DNA of 22,377 bases from CAYSCW01 sp964449165 (GTDB taxonomy: Bacteria; Acidobacteriota; Aminicenantia; Aminicenantales; Aminicenantaceae), in contig CAYVAT010000045.1 of NCBI GenBank assembly GCA_964449165.1, positions 1 to 22,377 of the forward strand, in the 5' to 3' direction. The translations under genes and the position numbers were made by a program. Below are positions 7,118 to 14,442 of the stretch, piece after piece; positions within the stretch are counted from its first letter, which is position 1, and every line of letters starts with the position of its first letter. The notes under the pieces were generated by a model, which did not search any database, had not been told where the DNA came from, and saw only the letters and a list, made by a program, of their open reading frames with translations.

Positions 7118-7145
7118 GCAAAATGCAATATAGCAGAATGCTATA
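7118..7145. promoter_or_regulatory. Tandem dyad, probable enhancer (UAS) for the NtrC-type activator
   Basis: Two copies of GCARAATGC (7118-7126 and 7133-7141) lie 15 bp apart. The second sits in a perfect 7+3+7 palindrome, TATAGCAGAATGCTATA (7129-7145). They are about 50-80 bp upstream of the -24 element, where dimers of NtrC-family activators usually bind. A third GCA-N3-TGC dyad occurs in front of the kinase gene. Binding by the adjacent regulator is an inference. Confidence 0.55.
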
Positions 7146-7194
7146 CTCACCTTGTTCTTAAATTTTATTTTATTTATTTTTAACAACTTAGAAA

Positions 7195-7213
7195 TTGGCA
7201 CAGAGGCTGCAAT
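7195..7213 (+). promoter_or_regulatory. Sigma-54 (-24/-12) promoter
   Basis: TTGGCACAGAGGCTGCAAT matches the sigma-54 consensus TGGCAC-N5-TTGCA at all but one key position. GG (7197-7198) and GC (7209-7210) are separated by exactly 10 bp. Transcription should start near 7222, followed by the ribosome-binding site ACGGAGG (7231-7237) and the ATG at 7245. It directly follows a sigma-54 activator gene and drives the small protein-glutamate dehydrogenase operon. Confidence 0.85.
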
Positions 7214-7244
7214 CAGAATGGTGTCTTAATACGGAGGTTATGAT

Positions 7245-7496
7245 ATGAGCCATTCAAAATCATCCATCGCAATCAAAAAAAAGGAAGATGAAGAGCAGAA
7301 AACCTACTCTGCCGAAATCATCCCTTGGCCTGACATGGGGAGCATTCTAGCAAGGAAAAAAAAGGCCAAGAAGAAAAGAATTCATCTTAAAGAAAAATAC
7401 CTTTACTACAAAGGAAAAAGAATTCCCATTCTTCAGTTTCAAAAATCCGGCTATGATAAGTTATTAAAACTCTTGGTGAAAGAGATTGAGAGGTAA
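7245..7496 (+). CDS. Small lysine-rich protein of unknown function
   Basis: I do not recognise this 83-aa protein. It is very basic, with Lys tracts around residues 11-13 and 38-44, has no membrane segment or cysteine, and ends in an amphipathic stretch (YDKLLKLLVKEIER). The segment KYLYYKGKRIPILQF looks like a short beta-rich core. It is credible as a gene: ACGGAGG (7231-7237) sits 7 nt before the ATG, it is the first reading frame after the sigma-54 promoter, and the glutamate dehydrogenase starts 5 nt after its stop. The context suggests a role connected to glutamate dehydrogenase, perhaps a modulator, or simply a leader gene. Neither can be shown from sequence. Confidence 0.72.
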   Translation: MSHSKSSIAIKKKEDEEQKTYSAEIIPWPDMGSILARKKKAKKKRIHLKEKYLYYKGKRIPILQFQKSGYDKLLKLLVKEIER

Positions 7497-7501
7497 GAAA
7501 A

Positions 7502-8794
7502 ATGCAGGAGGAAGCTAAAATCAGATACATCGAACCCCTGGTCAAAGAGAAAAAAGAATATGATCCTTTCCTGGAATGCACTCTCCAGTTTGAGCGAGCG
7601 GCCAGTTATCTAGATATCGAACCCTGGATTTTCCAGCGGTTAAAACATCCTGAAAAAGAACTCATCGTCCACATGGTTATCACCATGGATAACGGACACG
7701 TAGAAAGCTTTACCGGGTTTCGAGTGCAGCATTCAACAATCAGAGGCCCTTCCAAGGGAGGAATTCGCTACAGTCCGGATGCTTCGCTGAGTGAATGCAA
7801 GGCTCTTGCCACTTGGATGACCTGGAAATGTGCGGTTGTGGATATTCCCTTTGGAGGGGCAAAGGGAGCAATCATTTGTGACCCCCTGGTTATGTCCGAG
7901 AATGAACTCAAAAAGCTAACCAAAGAATACACTCTGGCCATAAAAGATATCATCGGCCCTTACAAGGATATCCCTGCTCCAGATATGTTCACCAATTCCC
8001 AAACCATGGCCTGGATTGCAGATGCCTACAGTCAAGGACAAGGATATCTCGAACCTGCTGCAGTCACGGGAAAACCTGTATACCTTGGAGGATCCCTCGG
8101 ACGAGGAAATGCTACTGGTACAGGCCTGTTTATTGTGCTTAAGGAAGTATTGAAGTACCTGAATTTTCCTCTGGAAGGGAAAAAAGTAGCTATCCTGGGT
8201 TTCGGAAATGTCGGCTCCTCTATCGCCAAGCTTATCCACAAAGCTGGATGTAAAATCATTGCCATCACTGATATTTTCGGAGGCATCTTTAGTAATAAAG
8301 GAATAGATCCTTTCAAGCTGGAAAAACAAGTTGCTCAGACGGGCTCTGTGGTTCAATTTCCTGATACAGAACCCATCGACAATGAAAGCCTTGTTGCCCT
8401 TCCCTGCGATATCCTGATCCCGGCTGCCACGGAAGGTCAAATCCATAAGGAAAACGCCGGGAATGTAAGAGCCAGAATAATTTTAGAGGGAGCCAATGGT
8501 CCGACCACGGTCGACGCCGAAGAAATTCTGAAAGAAAAGGTCCTAGTTGTTCCTGATATTCTGGCCAATGCTGGAGGTGTAACAGTCTCTTACCTGGAGT
8601 GGGTACAAGACCTGCAAAGATACTTTTTCTCAGAGGAAGAAATTTTGGAAAAGACAGAAAAAAAGATGAAGAGAGCTATCTGGGATGTTATTTCTGCCAT
8701 GAAAGAGCATAAAGTATCGATGAGAGAAGCTGCTTATATTGTCGGCGTAGGCAGAGTGGCGCTCTCTCTGAGAGCACTGGGACGGGCAGCATGA
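7502..8794 (+). CDS. gdhA: Glutamate dehydrogenase, hexameric type
   Basis: The 430-aa enzyme interconverts glutamate with 2-oxoglutarate and ammonia. The N-terminal dimerisation and substrate domain shows GPSKGGIRYSP with Lys85, MTWKCAVVDIPFGGAKG with Lys109 and catalytic Lys121, and PAPDMFTN with catalytic Asp161. The Rossmann domain has KVAILGFGNVGSS (GxGxxG at 233-238). The later motif ILANAGGVTVSYLEWVQ is typical of the family. Length is normal for the 45-50 kDa bacterial and archaeal class. Cofactor preference (NAD or NADP) cannot be decided safely. The ATG at 7502 has GAGAGG just upstream, inside the end of the small upstream gene, so the two are coupled. Expression is probably from the sigma-54 promoter at 7195. 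Its stop is 3 bp from that of the convergent large glutamate dehydrogenase. Confidence 0.94.
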   Translation: MQEEAKIRYIEPLVKEKKEYDPFLECTLQFERAASYLDIEPWIFQRLKHPEKELIVHMVITMDNGHVESFTGFRVQHSTIRGPSKGGIRYSPDASLSECKALATWMTWKCAVVDIPFGGAKGAIICDPLVMSENELKKLTKEYTLAIKDIIGPYKDIPAPDMFTNSQTMAWIADAYSQGQGYLEPAAVTGKPVYLGGSLGRGNATGTGLFIVLKEVLKYLNFPLEGKKVAILGFGNVGSSIAKLIHKAGCKIIAITDIFGGIFSNKGIDPFKLEKQVAQTGSVVQFPDTEPIDNESLVALPCDILIPAATEGQIHKENAGNVRARIILEGANGPTTVDAEEILKEKVLVVPDILANAGGVTVSYLEWVQDLQRYFFSEEEILEKTEKKMKRAIWDVISAMKEHKVSMREAAYIVGVGRVALSLRALGRAA

Positions 8795-8797
8795 ATC

Positions 8798-11674
8798 TCA
8801 CCTGTATTCTTTGATGAATTCAAAAAAGTCCACCTCGTTGGCATCCACTCCATATTTATAAACATAGCGACTGGCCATACGCGAGGCAAAAATAGCTTTG
8901 AGATAGGAAAGCGGTACACGCTTCATAATATTCTCGAATCCCACATGCTCGATAAGCGTCTGGGGACAGCAGCATTCTATAACCTTCCGAAAAAGCCCCT
9001 CATCGTTGAACATTTCAGAGGCATAGATGGCATCCTTGATCTGGTTTATTTTTTGGCTGATTAAATCAGAGAGCGTTGAGCGTGGAATATTCTTCTCTTG
9101 GTTTTCTTTCCAGATGATATCAAACTCCAACCGAGCATTTTTTCGGATAATATCGAGGATCCCCTCGATATACTGCTTTCGAAATGGCGGAATCTTTCCA
9201 TCCTTGACACACATCAACTGATCATACCCTTTATCGGTCAGGGCCAGGCTGGCAAAGACTTCCATGGACGAAGATGTGACTCCTCCTTTATTGGCAGAGG
9301 CATCCTTGTAGATAATCACTCCTTTCTCCTCCAGCCTGAGTCGGGCAGCCTGGGTAAGAAACAAATTTGCGCCCTCGACGACGAACCTGAAGCGCGGCCT
9401 CCCCTTCTCGTCTATGAACTGAGTCCAGTTGTTGATGTTTATGGAGGCAGGCCTCCCTCCACAGGGAACAAAAAGATCGGCCTTGAATTTGGGATGGAGA
9501 TGGAATGTGTTTCGAAATTCCAGGCCGTTTACCACCTCCTCTCCATCAGGGAGAGTGACCTTTTTTTCTTTTAGGGTAACCATAAATCCTTTTGGCGAAA
9601 GGAGGTTTTTCCGGAAAAATTCTACCGGCTTTCTCTTCTCGGCCAACCTGACAAGCTCATCCCTGTTTATACCTTTGGGATCGAAGAGAACACCTGAACC
9701 GTCGATAATAGCCAGGATCTTATCCCTGGAGATGAGGATTTCGTTGCTTCCCAGGTCTCCGTCAGGTCCTCCTGTCATCACCTTGGTGATATTTCTTTCC
9801 TTAAGATTGTGCTTTTCCAAAATCTTCAGCACATACTGATGGATAGAATTGGTTGTCATACCATAGATATCATGTGGTATTCCGCCCATCCTTGGCGGCT
9901 TCCCCGTTGAAAATGCCTTCCAGTAAGGATACTCAAGTCTCCTGGCCCTGAGAGATGCCCATTCCATTAATTCAGCCGTGCCCTCATCGGGACCTAAGAA
10001 AAGGATGACTTCCTCTCTGTAATAATCGACAACACTTTCATCCGGTAAGAGGAGGTCAAGCAAGCCGTTGATATACTTCTTGAAAGCTATCTGTCCTTGA
10101 TTCTGAAAGCCCCAGCCAAGAAGAATGGTTCCTTTTGAGCCTCCCTCGGGGATATCCTTGTTTTTCATCTGCTGGGTCAAGGCTAGGTTGTAATTTTCAT
10201 CAAAAATAAAATCAGAGTTGTTGAGATAATTCTGGAAGTTAGTGGAATGTACGATCCTCACTCCGCCGCGGGCTATATCCCTGAATCGGATGTGGAAACC
10301 TCTCAGTTCCATGGCAATGATCTGGAATATACCATAAGGAGTGACCGGATAATCCACCTTGTTTAGATACTCCGGAGAATACATGAAGGCGAGCGAGGTC
10401 TTTTCCCTTTTATAGAAATTGGTCCTCAGGATAACATCGACAAAAAGCAAAACAGCTTCAAAAATGTACCTCTCGATCTCAACCGTGACTTCCAGGGCAA
10501 TTTCCTCTTCCAGTTTGGCCTTTTGCTTCTCGATATCATGGCTGCCCATAGAGGGATTGAATTTTCTGTCGAAGAGCTTGAATGCCTTCTTAAGATAAAC
10601 ATAATTATCAACTAAACTATCCCAGATTCTCATCTCATTAAAAGTATCCTTGGCCAGCTTTGTCTTGAGTGTCCTCAGAATGCCGATAAGCTCCGGGGAA
10701 TCGCTTAATTCCTCTGCCAGCTTCTGGTATTCTTCGTTATATTCTGTCAGGAATTGATGAGCAAAACTCCAGGCTGAAACCCCAAACACTGTCTCTTTGG
10801 CGTTGAGGCGTCCTTCCCGGAAGAGCTCGGAGAGGGGGCTTTCTGGAATAACATAAGTGAGGCTTATGTCTTCTCCCAAATCCTGGATTAACTCTTCGCG
10901 CTGAATATCATCGAGATAAATAGTGTAAACCGTTTTTCCATTGGCAAACTGCTCAACATATTTTCTGTTGGAGACTAGGCCGTGGGAGTTGATCACATCT
11001 GAAATATTGGAGAAGAAATGGGAACCGGGTTCCCGGTTAACCACCACCATAATCCGCAGCTCTTTTGTTTTCTTCGTGTGAGAGAACTCGATCAGGGGAG
11101 TTTCCCACCCCTTTGATTTTTCGATAAGTTCCTGGTATCGGCGGAGAGTTACTTTAGTGGCTGTCCCAAGAAAAGCCTTGCACGCGATTCTTTTAAAGTC
11201 AGTCTCATCAGGATAGACTTTTTCTGTATCAAACCTGGGTTTACTCACTATATACATCCTCAAGTGCTCGATACCCTGGGCCTTCCCCAGTGTCCGGTAA
11301 GACTGGAGCCTGAAGATGGGATATTTCTCCTCAATCCTCCTCTCCACCTCCAATGCCCGGTAGTGGTAATCATCCACCAGGTATATGGCTTCATTCTTTC
11401 GTTCGGTGGCCAGGTCGATCTTTAAAACTTTCTCTTTTTGCACTGAAGCCATTATCTCCGCTGCTAAGACCGCCTCGATATGGTTAGCGATTGTGGGCAG
11501 GGGTGTTGTCTGGAAGTAATAATCAGGCATCCCCAGTTTTGAACAATACCATTCCAGCTCCTCCCTTACAGCCTGTTTAGAAAAATGGCCATGAGAGACT
11601 ATGGTGTTCTCAATCTTTCGAAGCTGTTCGACGGTTAAATACGACTTTGCAGCGATTTGTCTGAGAGATTTCAT
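8798..11674 (-). CDS. NAD-type large glutamate dehydrogenase (GDH2-like, about 110 kDa)
   Basis: The 958-aa protein belongs to the large-subunit glutamate dehydrogenases related to fungal GDH2 and shorter than the 180-kDa bacterial class. The N-terminal 450 residues form the regulatory extension peculiar to large GDHs. The catalytic region then shows RDIARGGVR (466-473), PEGGSKGT with Lys514 (509-516), GPDEGT (561-566) and GGPDGDLGSNE (635-645), followed by a Rossmann part. Members usually act in the catabolic, NAD-dependent direction. AGGAGGAG lies 6-7 nt upstream of the ATG on the minus strand. It is convergent with the hexameric enzyme, with no terminator between, so the two transcripts probably overlap at their 3' ends. 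No sigma-54 element was seen in its upstream region. Confidence 0.9.
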   Translation of the reverse strand: MKSLRQIAAKSYLTVEQLRKIENTIVSHGHFSKQAVREELEWYCSKLGMPDYYFQTTPLPTIANHIEAVLAAEIMASVQKEKVLKIDLATERKNEAIYLVDDYHYRALEVERRIEEKYPIFRLQSYRTLGKAQGIEHLRMYIVSKPRFDTEKVYPDETDFKRIACKAFLGTATKVTLRRYQELIEKSKGWETPLIEFSHTKKTKELRIMVVVNREPGSHFFSNISDVINSHGLVSNRKYVEQFANGKTVYTIYLDDIQREELIQDLGEDISLTYVIPESPLSELFREGRLNAKETVFGVSAWSFAHQFLTEYNEEYQKLAEELSDSPELIGILRTLKTKLAKDTFNEMRIWDSLVDNYVYLKKAFKLFDRKFNPSMGSHDIEKQKAKLEEEIALEVTVEIERYIFEAVLLFVDVILRTNFYKREKTSLAFMYSPEYLNKVDYPVTPYGIFQIIAMELRGFHIRFRDIARGGVRIVHSTNFQNYLNNSDFIFDENYNLALTQQMKNKDIPEGGSKGTILLGWGFQNQGQIAFKKYINGLLDLLLPDESVVDYYREEVILFLGPDEGTAELMEWASLRARRLEYPYWKAFSTGKPPRMGGIPHDIYGMTTNSIHQYVLKILEKHNLKERNITKVMTGGPDGDLGSNEILISRDKILAIIDGSGVLFDPKGINRDELVRLAEKRKPVEFFRKNLLSPKGFMVTLKEKKVTLPDGEEVVNGLEFRNTFHLHPKFKADLFVPCGGRPASININNWTQFIDEKGRPRFRFVVEGANLFLTQAARLRLEEKGVIIYKDASANKGGVTSSSMEVFASLALTDKGYDQLMCVKDGKIPPFRKQYIEGILDIIRKNARLEFDIIWKENQEKNIPRSTLSDLISQKINQIKDAIYASEMFNDEGLFRKVIECCCPQTLIEHVGFENIMKRVPLSYLKAIFASRMASRYVYKYGVDANEVDFFEFIKEYR

Positions 11675-12005
11675 TTATTTCTCCTCCTGAAAAATAACAA
11701 CAACTTTAAAACTCAATTGTTGTCATTTACTTTTTCAATATTATCACTTTTGAGACGCTTTTTCAGCCCTGCTGTTCAAGTTTAGGCTATGGATTATACT
11801 TACTTACCAGTGCCTCTGCAGCCTTTTCAAGAATCTCACTATAACCTCTTTGAAATGATTACTTTTTAAACGGAAAATTTGACCGAGATTCTCTATTGTG
11901 GTAATAAGCCAGAGGAAAAATCATTCAGCATAAACACAGAATGAGATTCTATCACTATCTGTTTTTGTGATATCAATGACTCAAAACAAAATAAGGAGAG
12001 AGGCC
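11675..12005. other. Divergent intergenic region between large GDH and alkD
   Basis: This 331-bp AT-rich gap holds the ribosome-binding site of the large GDH at its left end and that of alkD (AAGGAG, 11994-11999) at its right end. An inverted repeat with arms ACAACAA (11697-11703) and TTGTTGT (11717-11723) lies in the GDH leader and could be an operator or an mRNA hairpin. I find no convincing -35/-10 or -24/-12 pair on either strand and no RNA gene. Confidence 0.45.
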
Positions 12006-12707
12006 GTGATCATTCAAAAAATCAGAGAGGAATTAAAAAACAACATCGATAAGGAATACAAGGAAAGCGTTAAAAGATTTTTTAAAAAGCCAATCACTCA
12101 TTACGGCGTGAGGTCACCTGTGGTCAGAAAGATTTCAGGCAAATATTTCTCCAGCATCAAGAAGAAACCCAAAAAGGAGATATACGGTTTATGCGAGGAA
12201 TTACTTGAATCTGGAATGATGGAGGAAAGAGGCATATCCTTTGACTGGGCTTTTCGACTTAAAAACAGCTATTCTCCTTCAGATTTCCGTCTCTTTGAAT
12301 CATGGCTTAAAAAATATGTCACAAACTGGGGAGCATGCGATCACCTCTGCCTTCCTCTGGGAATATTCATATCCAGGTATCCAGAATTCATCCCTAAGGT
12401 AAAAAATTGGACAAGAGCGAGGAACCACTGGATAAGGAGGGCATCCGCAGTATCGATGATATATTCCATCCGAAAAAAGAAATATCTGGACGATGTTCTG
12501 GACATCGCTGATTCACTTCTTCTGGACAAAGATGATATGGTGCAGAAGGGCTACGGCTGGATGTTGAAAGAGGCAAGCAATGTCTATCCGCAGGAAATTT
12601 TTCGATATGTGATAGAGCACAAAAAAGAGATGCCGAGGACAGCCTTGCGCTACGCTATCGAGAAAATGCCGGCCGAGTGGAAGAAAAAAGCCATGGCGAG
12701 GGAGTGA
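12006..12707 (+). CDS. AlkD-like DNA alkylation repair glycosylase
   Basis: The 233-aa, all-helical HEAT-like repeat protein is predicted to excise alkylated, positively charged bases (3-methyladenine, 7-methylguanine) from DNA. Numbered from the GTG at 12006, TNWGACDHLCLPLG carries Trp108 and Asp112, Arg145 is in WIRRASAVSMIYS, and Trp185 is in GYGWMLKEAS. These align with Trp109, Asp113, Arg148 and Trp187 of B. cereus AlkD. The closing PRTALRYAIEKMP is also typical. An upstream in-frame GTG (11967) and ATG (11976) would add 10-13 residues but have no ribosome-binding site, whereas AAGGAG sits 6 nt before GTG 12006. It appears to be monocistronic. A 7-bp hairpin overlaps its stop codon. Confidence 0.87.
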   Translation: MIIQKIREELKNNIDKEYKESVKRFFKKPITHYGVRSPVVRKISGKYFSSIKKKPKKEIYGLCEELLESGMMEERGISFDWAFRLKNSYSPSDFRLFESWLKKYVTNWGACDHLCLPLGIFISRYPEFIPKVKNWTRARNHWIRRASAVSMIYSIRKKKYLDDVLDIADSLLLDKDDMVQKGYGWMLKEASNVYPQEIFRYVIEHKKEMPRTALRYAIEKMPAEWKKKAMARE

Positions 12708-12722
12708 TGATTGCTTCATCAC
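12704..12722 (+). terminator. Hairpin overlapping the alkD stop codon
   Basis: GTGATGA (12704-12710) and TCATCAC (12716-12722) form a perfect 7-bp stem with loop TTGCT, including the TGA stop. A second imperfect stem (ATCTGGA/TCCGGAT) follows immediately, before a short T-rich stretch. It is plausible as a transcript end, but the lack of a clean U-tract keeps this tentative. Confidence 0.33.
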
Positions 12723-12794
12723 ATCTGGATCTGTTTCCGGATGATCGAGTTTTGTCTTGAGCAACAGCCCAGAAAATAGTATTCTTTTTTAATC

Positions 12795-14195
12795 TTGAAA
12801 AAAGTCAGATTGCCCCACACCCTGGTGCTTATTTACGCCATGGTGGTTCTTACCGTTATCGCCACCTGGATTGTGCCTGGTGGAGAATACCAGAGGGTGG
12901 AAAAAGAGGGACGCGCTGTACCCGTAGCCGGGTCTTTTCAATTCAGCGAGCGTCAGTCTCAGGGACTGGGAGCTTTATTCATCTCTCCTGTCAAAGGATT
13001 TATAGAAGCCGCATACATCATCGTTTTTATCTTCGTAGTAGGAGGAGCTTTTGCGGTCATCCAGAAGACTGGTGCCATCATGGCTTTCATCCACAACCTT
13101 GCCTTGAAATTCGGAGAAAGCCGGGCATTGCGAGCCCTTCTCATTCCCGTAACCATGATCATCTTTTCTCTGGGAGGAGCAATTTTTGGCATGTGCGAAG
13201 AAACCATGCCTTTTGTGCTCATTTTTGTTCCTTTAGCCCTTTCCCTCGGCTATGATACCATCGTGGGAGTGTGCATCCCTTTTGTGGGGGCGGCAGCCGG
13301 ATTTGCAGGCGCCTTCTTCAACCCTTTCACAGTTGGGATTGCTCAGGGAATCGCAGGCTTGCCACTCTATTCAGGTTTGGTCTATCGATTAATAATCTGG
13401 GCCGCAGGAACCGCTATAGCCATTATCATTGTCATGCGTTATTCCTCTCGAGTGTTGAAAAATCCGAAGGCCAGCCCCACTTACGATGATGATTTAAAGC
13501 GGAAGAAGAGTCTCGACCTGAATACCTCCTCCAAGGATAAGGCCAAAATCACAGCAGCCCATAAACGCGTTCTCTATCTTTTTCTGGCAGGTATGGTGCT
13601 TTTGGTCTTTGGAATCCTGAAGTATAAATGGTATATAAACGAAATAGCGGGGCTTTTTCTGGCATTGGGTATCCTTTCAGGAATCATGGGCAAGCTCAGC
13701 TCTGAGGAATTGGCTAAATCCTTCGTGGATGGAGCCAAGGATATGATCAATGCTGCCTTGATCATAGGCTGCGCCAGGGCTATTCTTGTTGTGGCCATGG
13801 ACGGGAAAATTCTGGACACAGCTCTCTATTATATGGCGAAAGTCATCTCCAATTTCCACCCAATTATTTCTTCTCAGCTGATGTTTGTCTGCCAGTGCAT
13901 CATCAATTTCTTCGTCCACTCAGGAACAGCCCAAGCAGCTCTGACCATGCCCATCATGGCTCCTCTAGGAGACCTGGTTGGACTCACCCGGCAGACCACA
14001 GTCTTCGCCTTTCAACTGGCTGAATACATCAATCCTGTTCTCCCCACTTCAGGAGTGACTATGGGAGTGTTGGGGCTGGCCAGGCTGAGATGGGAAAAAT
14101 GGGCAAAATGGCTCATCCCTCTTCTTCTCCTCTGGGTCATACTTGGTTTTCTTTCCCTCATTCCTCCGGTCCTGATGAGCTGGGGACCACATTGA
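12795..14195 (+). CDS. YfcC/DcuC-family membrane carrier
   Basis: This 466-aa polytopic inner-membrane protein of the DcuC/YfcC group has about 11-12 hydrophobic segments. The N-terminus (KKVRLPHTLVLIYAMVVLTVIATWIVPGGEY) is characteristic, followed by GGAFAVIQKTGAI, IFGMCEETMPF and the GAAAGFAGAFFNPFTVGIAQ re-entrant-like region. A hydrophilic loop (about 218-255) divides two halves. The second half repeats the pattern with HSGTAQAALTMPIMAPLGDL and ends in LPTSGVTMGVLGLARLRWEKW. Relatives are annotated as C4-dicarboxylate or basic amino-acid carriers; the substrate is not readable from sequence. The start is TTG 12795 without an obvious ribosome-binding site, chosen because the next ATG lies inside the first membrane helix. 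In this amino-acid-oriented neighbourhood an amino-acid or dicarboxylate substrate is plausible. Confidence 0.83.
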   Translation: MKKVRLPHTLVLIYAMVVLTVIATWIVPGGEYQRVEKEGRAVPVAGSFQFSERQSQGLGALFISPVKGFIEAAYIIVFIFVVGGAFAVIQKTGAIMAFIHNLALKFGESRALRALLIPVTMIIFSLGGAIFGMCEETMPFVLIFVPLALSLGYDTIVGVCIPFVGAAAGFAGAFFNPFTVGIAQGIAGLPLYSGLVYRLIIWAAGTAIAIIIVMRYSSRVLKNPKASPTYDDDLKRKKSLDLNTSSKDKAKITAAHKRVLYLFLAGMVLLVFGILKYKWYINEIAGLFLALGILSGIMGKLSSEELAKSFVDGAKDMINAALIIGCARAILVVAMDGKILDTALYYMAKVISNFHPIISSQLMFVCQCIINFFVHSGTAQAALTMPIMAPLGDLVGLTRQTTVFAFQLAEYINPVLPTSGVTMGVLGLARLRWEKWAKWLIPLLLLWVILGFLSLIPPVLMSWGPH

Positions 14196-14442
14196 TTCAA
14201 ACCGAGAGCAGTCTTTCTTTTTAAATAATCACTCTTATTTTCTTAATTTCTAATTGAAATAAAGCCCTTCTCCAAAGTGACGGAATACAAAATGGCAATA
14301 GTGAAAGGTGATTTCCCCTTCATCCTTTCACATCAGGTCAATCTCTAGAATAAAAGGGGGCTTCTCACCATATTATATTATGCAACGAAATGGATGTAAT
14401 ATAAGTTATAGTATGTTGATAAGAATTATAGGGGAGAATAAA

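Noticed and set aside
7916..8446. 176-aa minus-strand reading frame inside gdhA
   Set aside because: It is a shadow of a well-conserved glutamate dehydrogenase with no supporting signals of its own.
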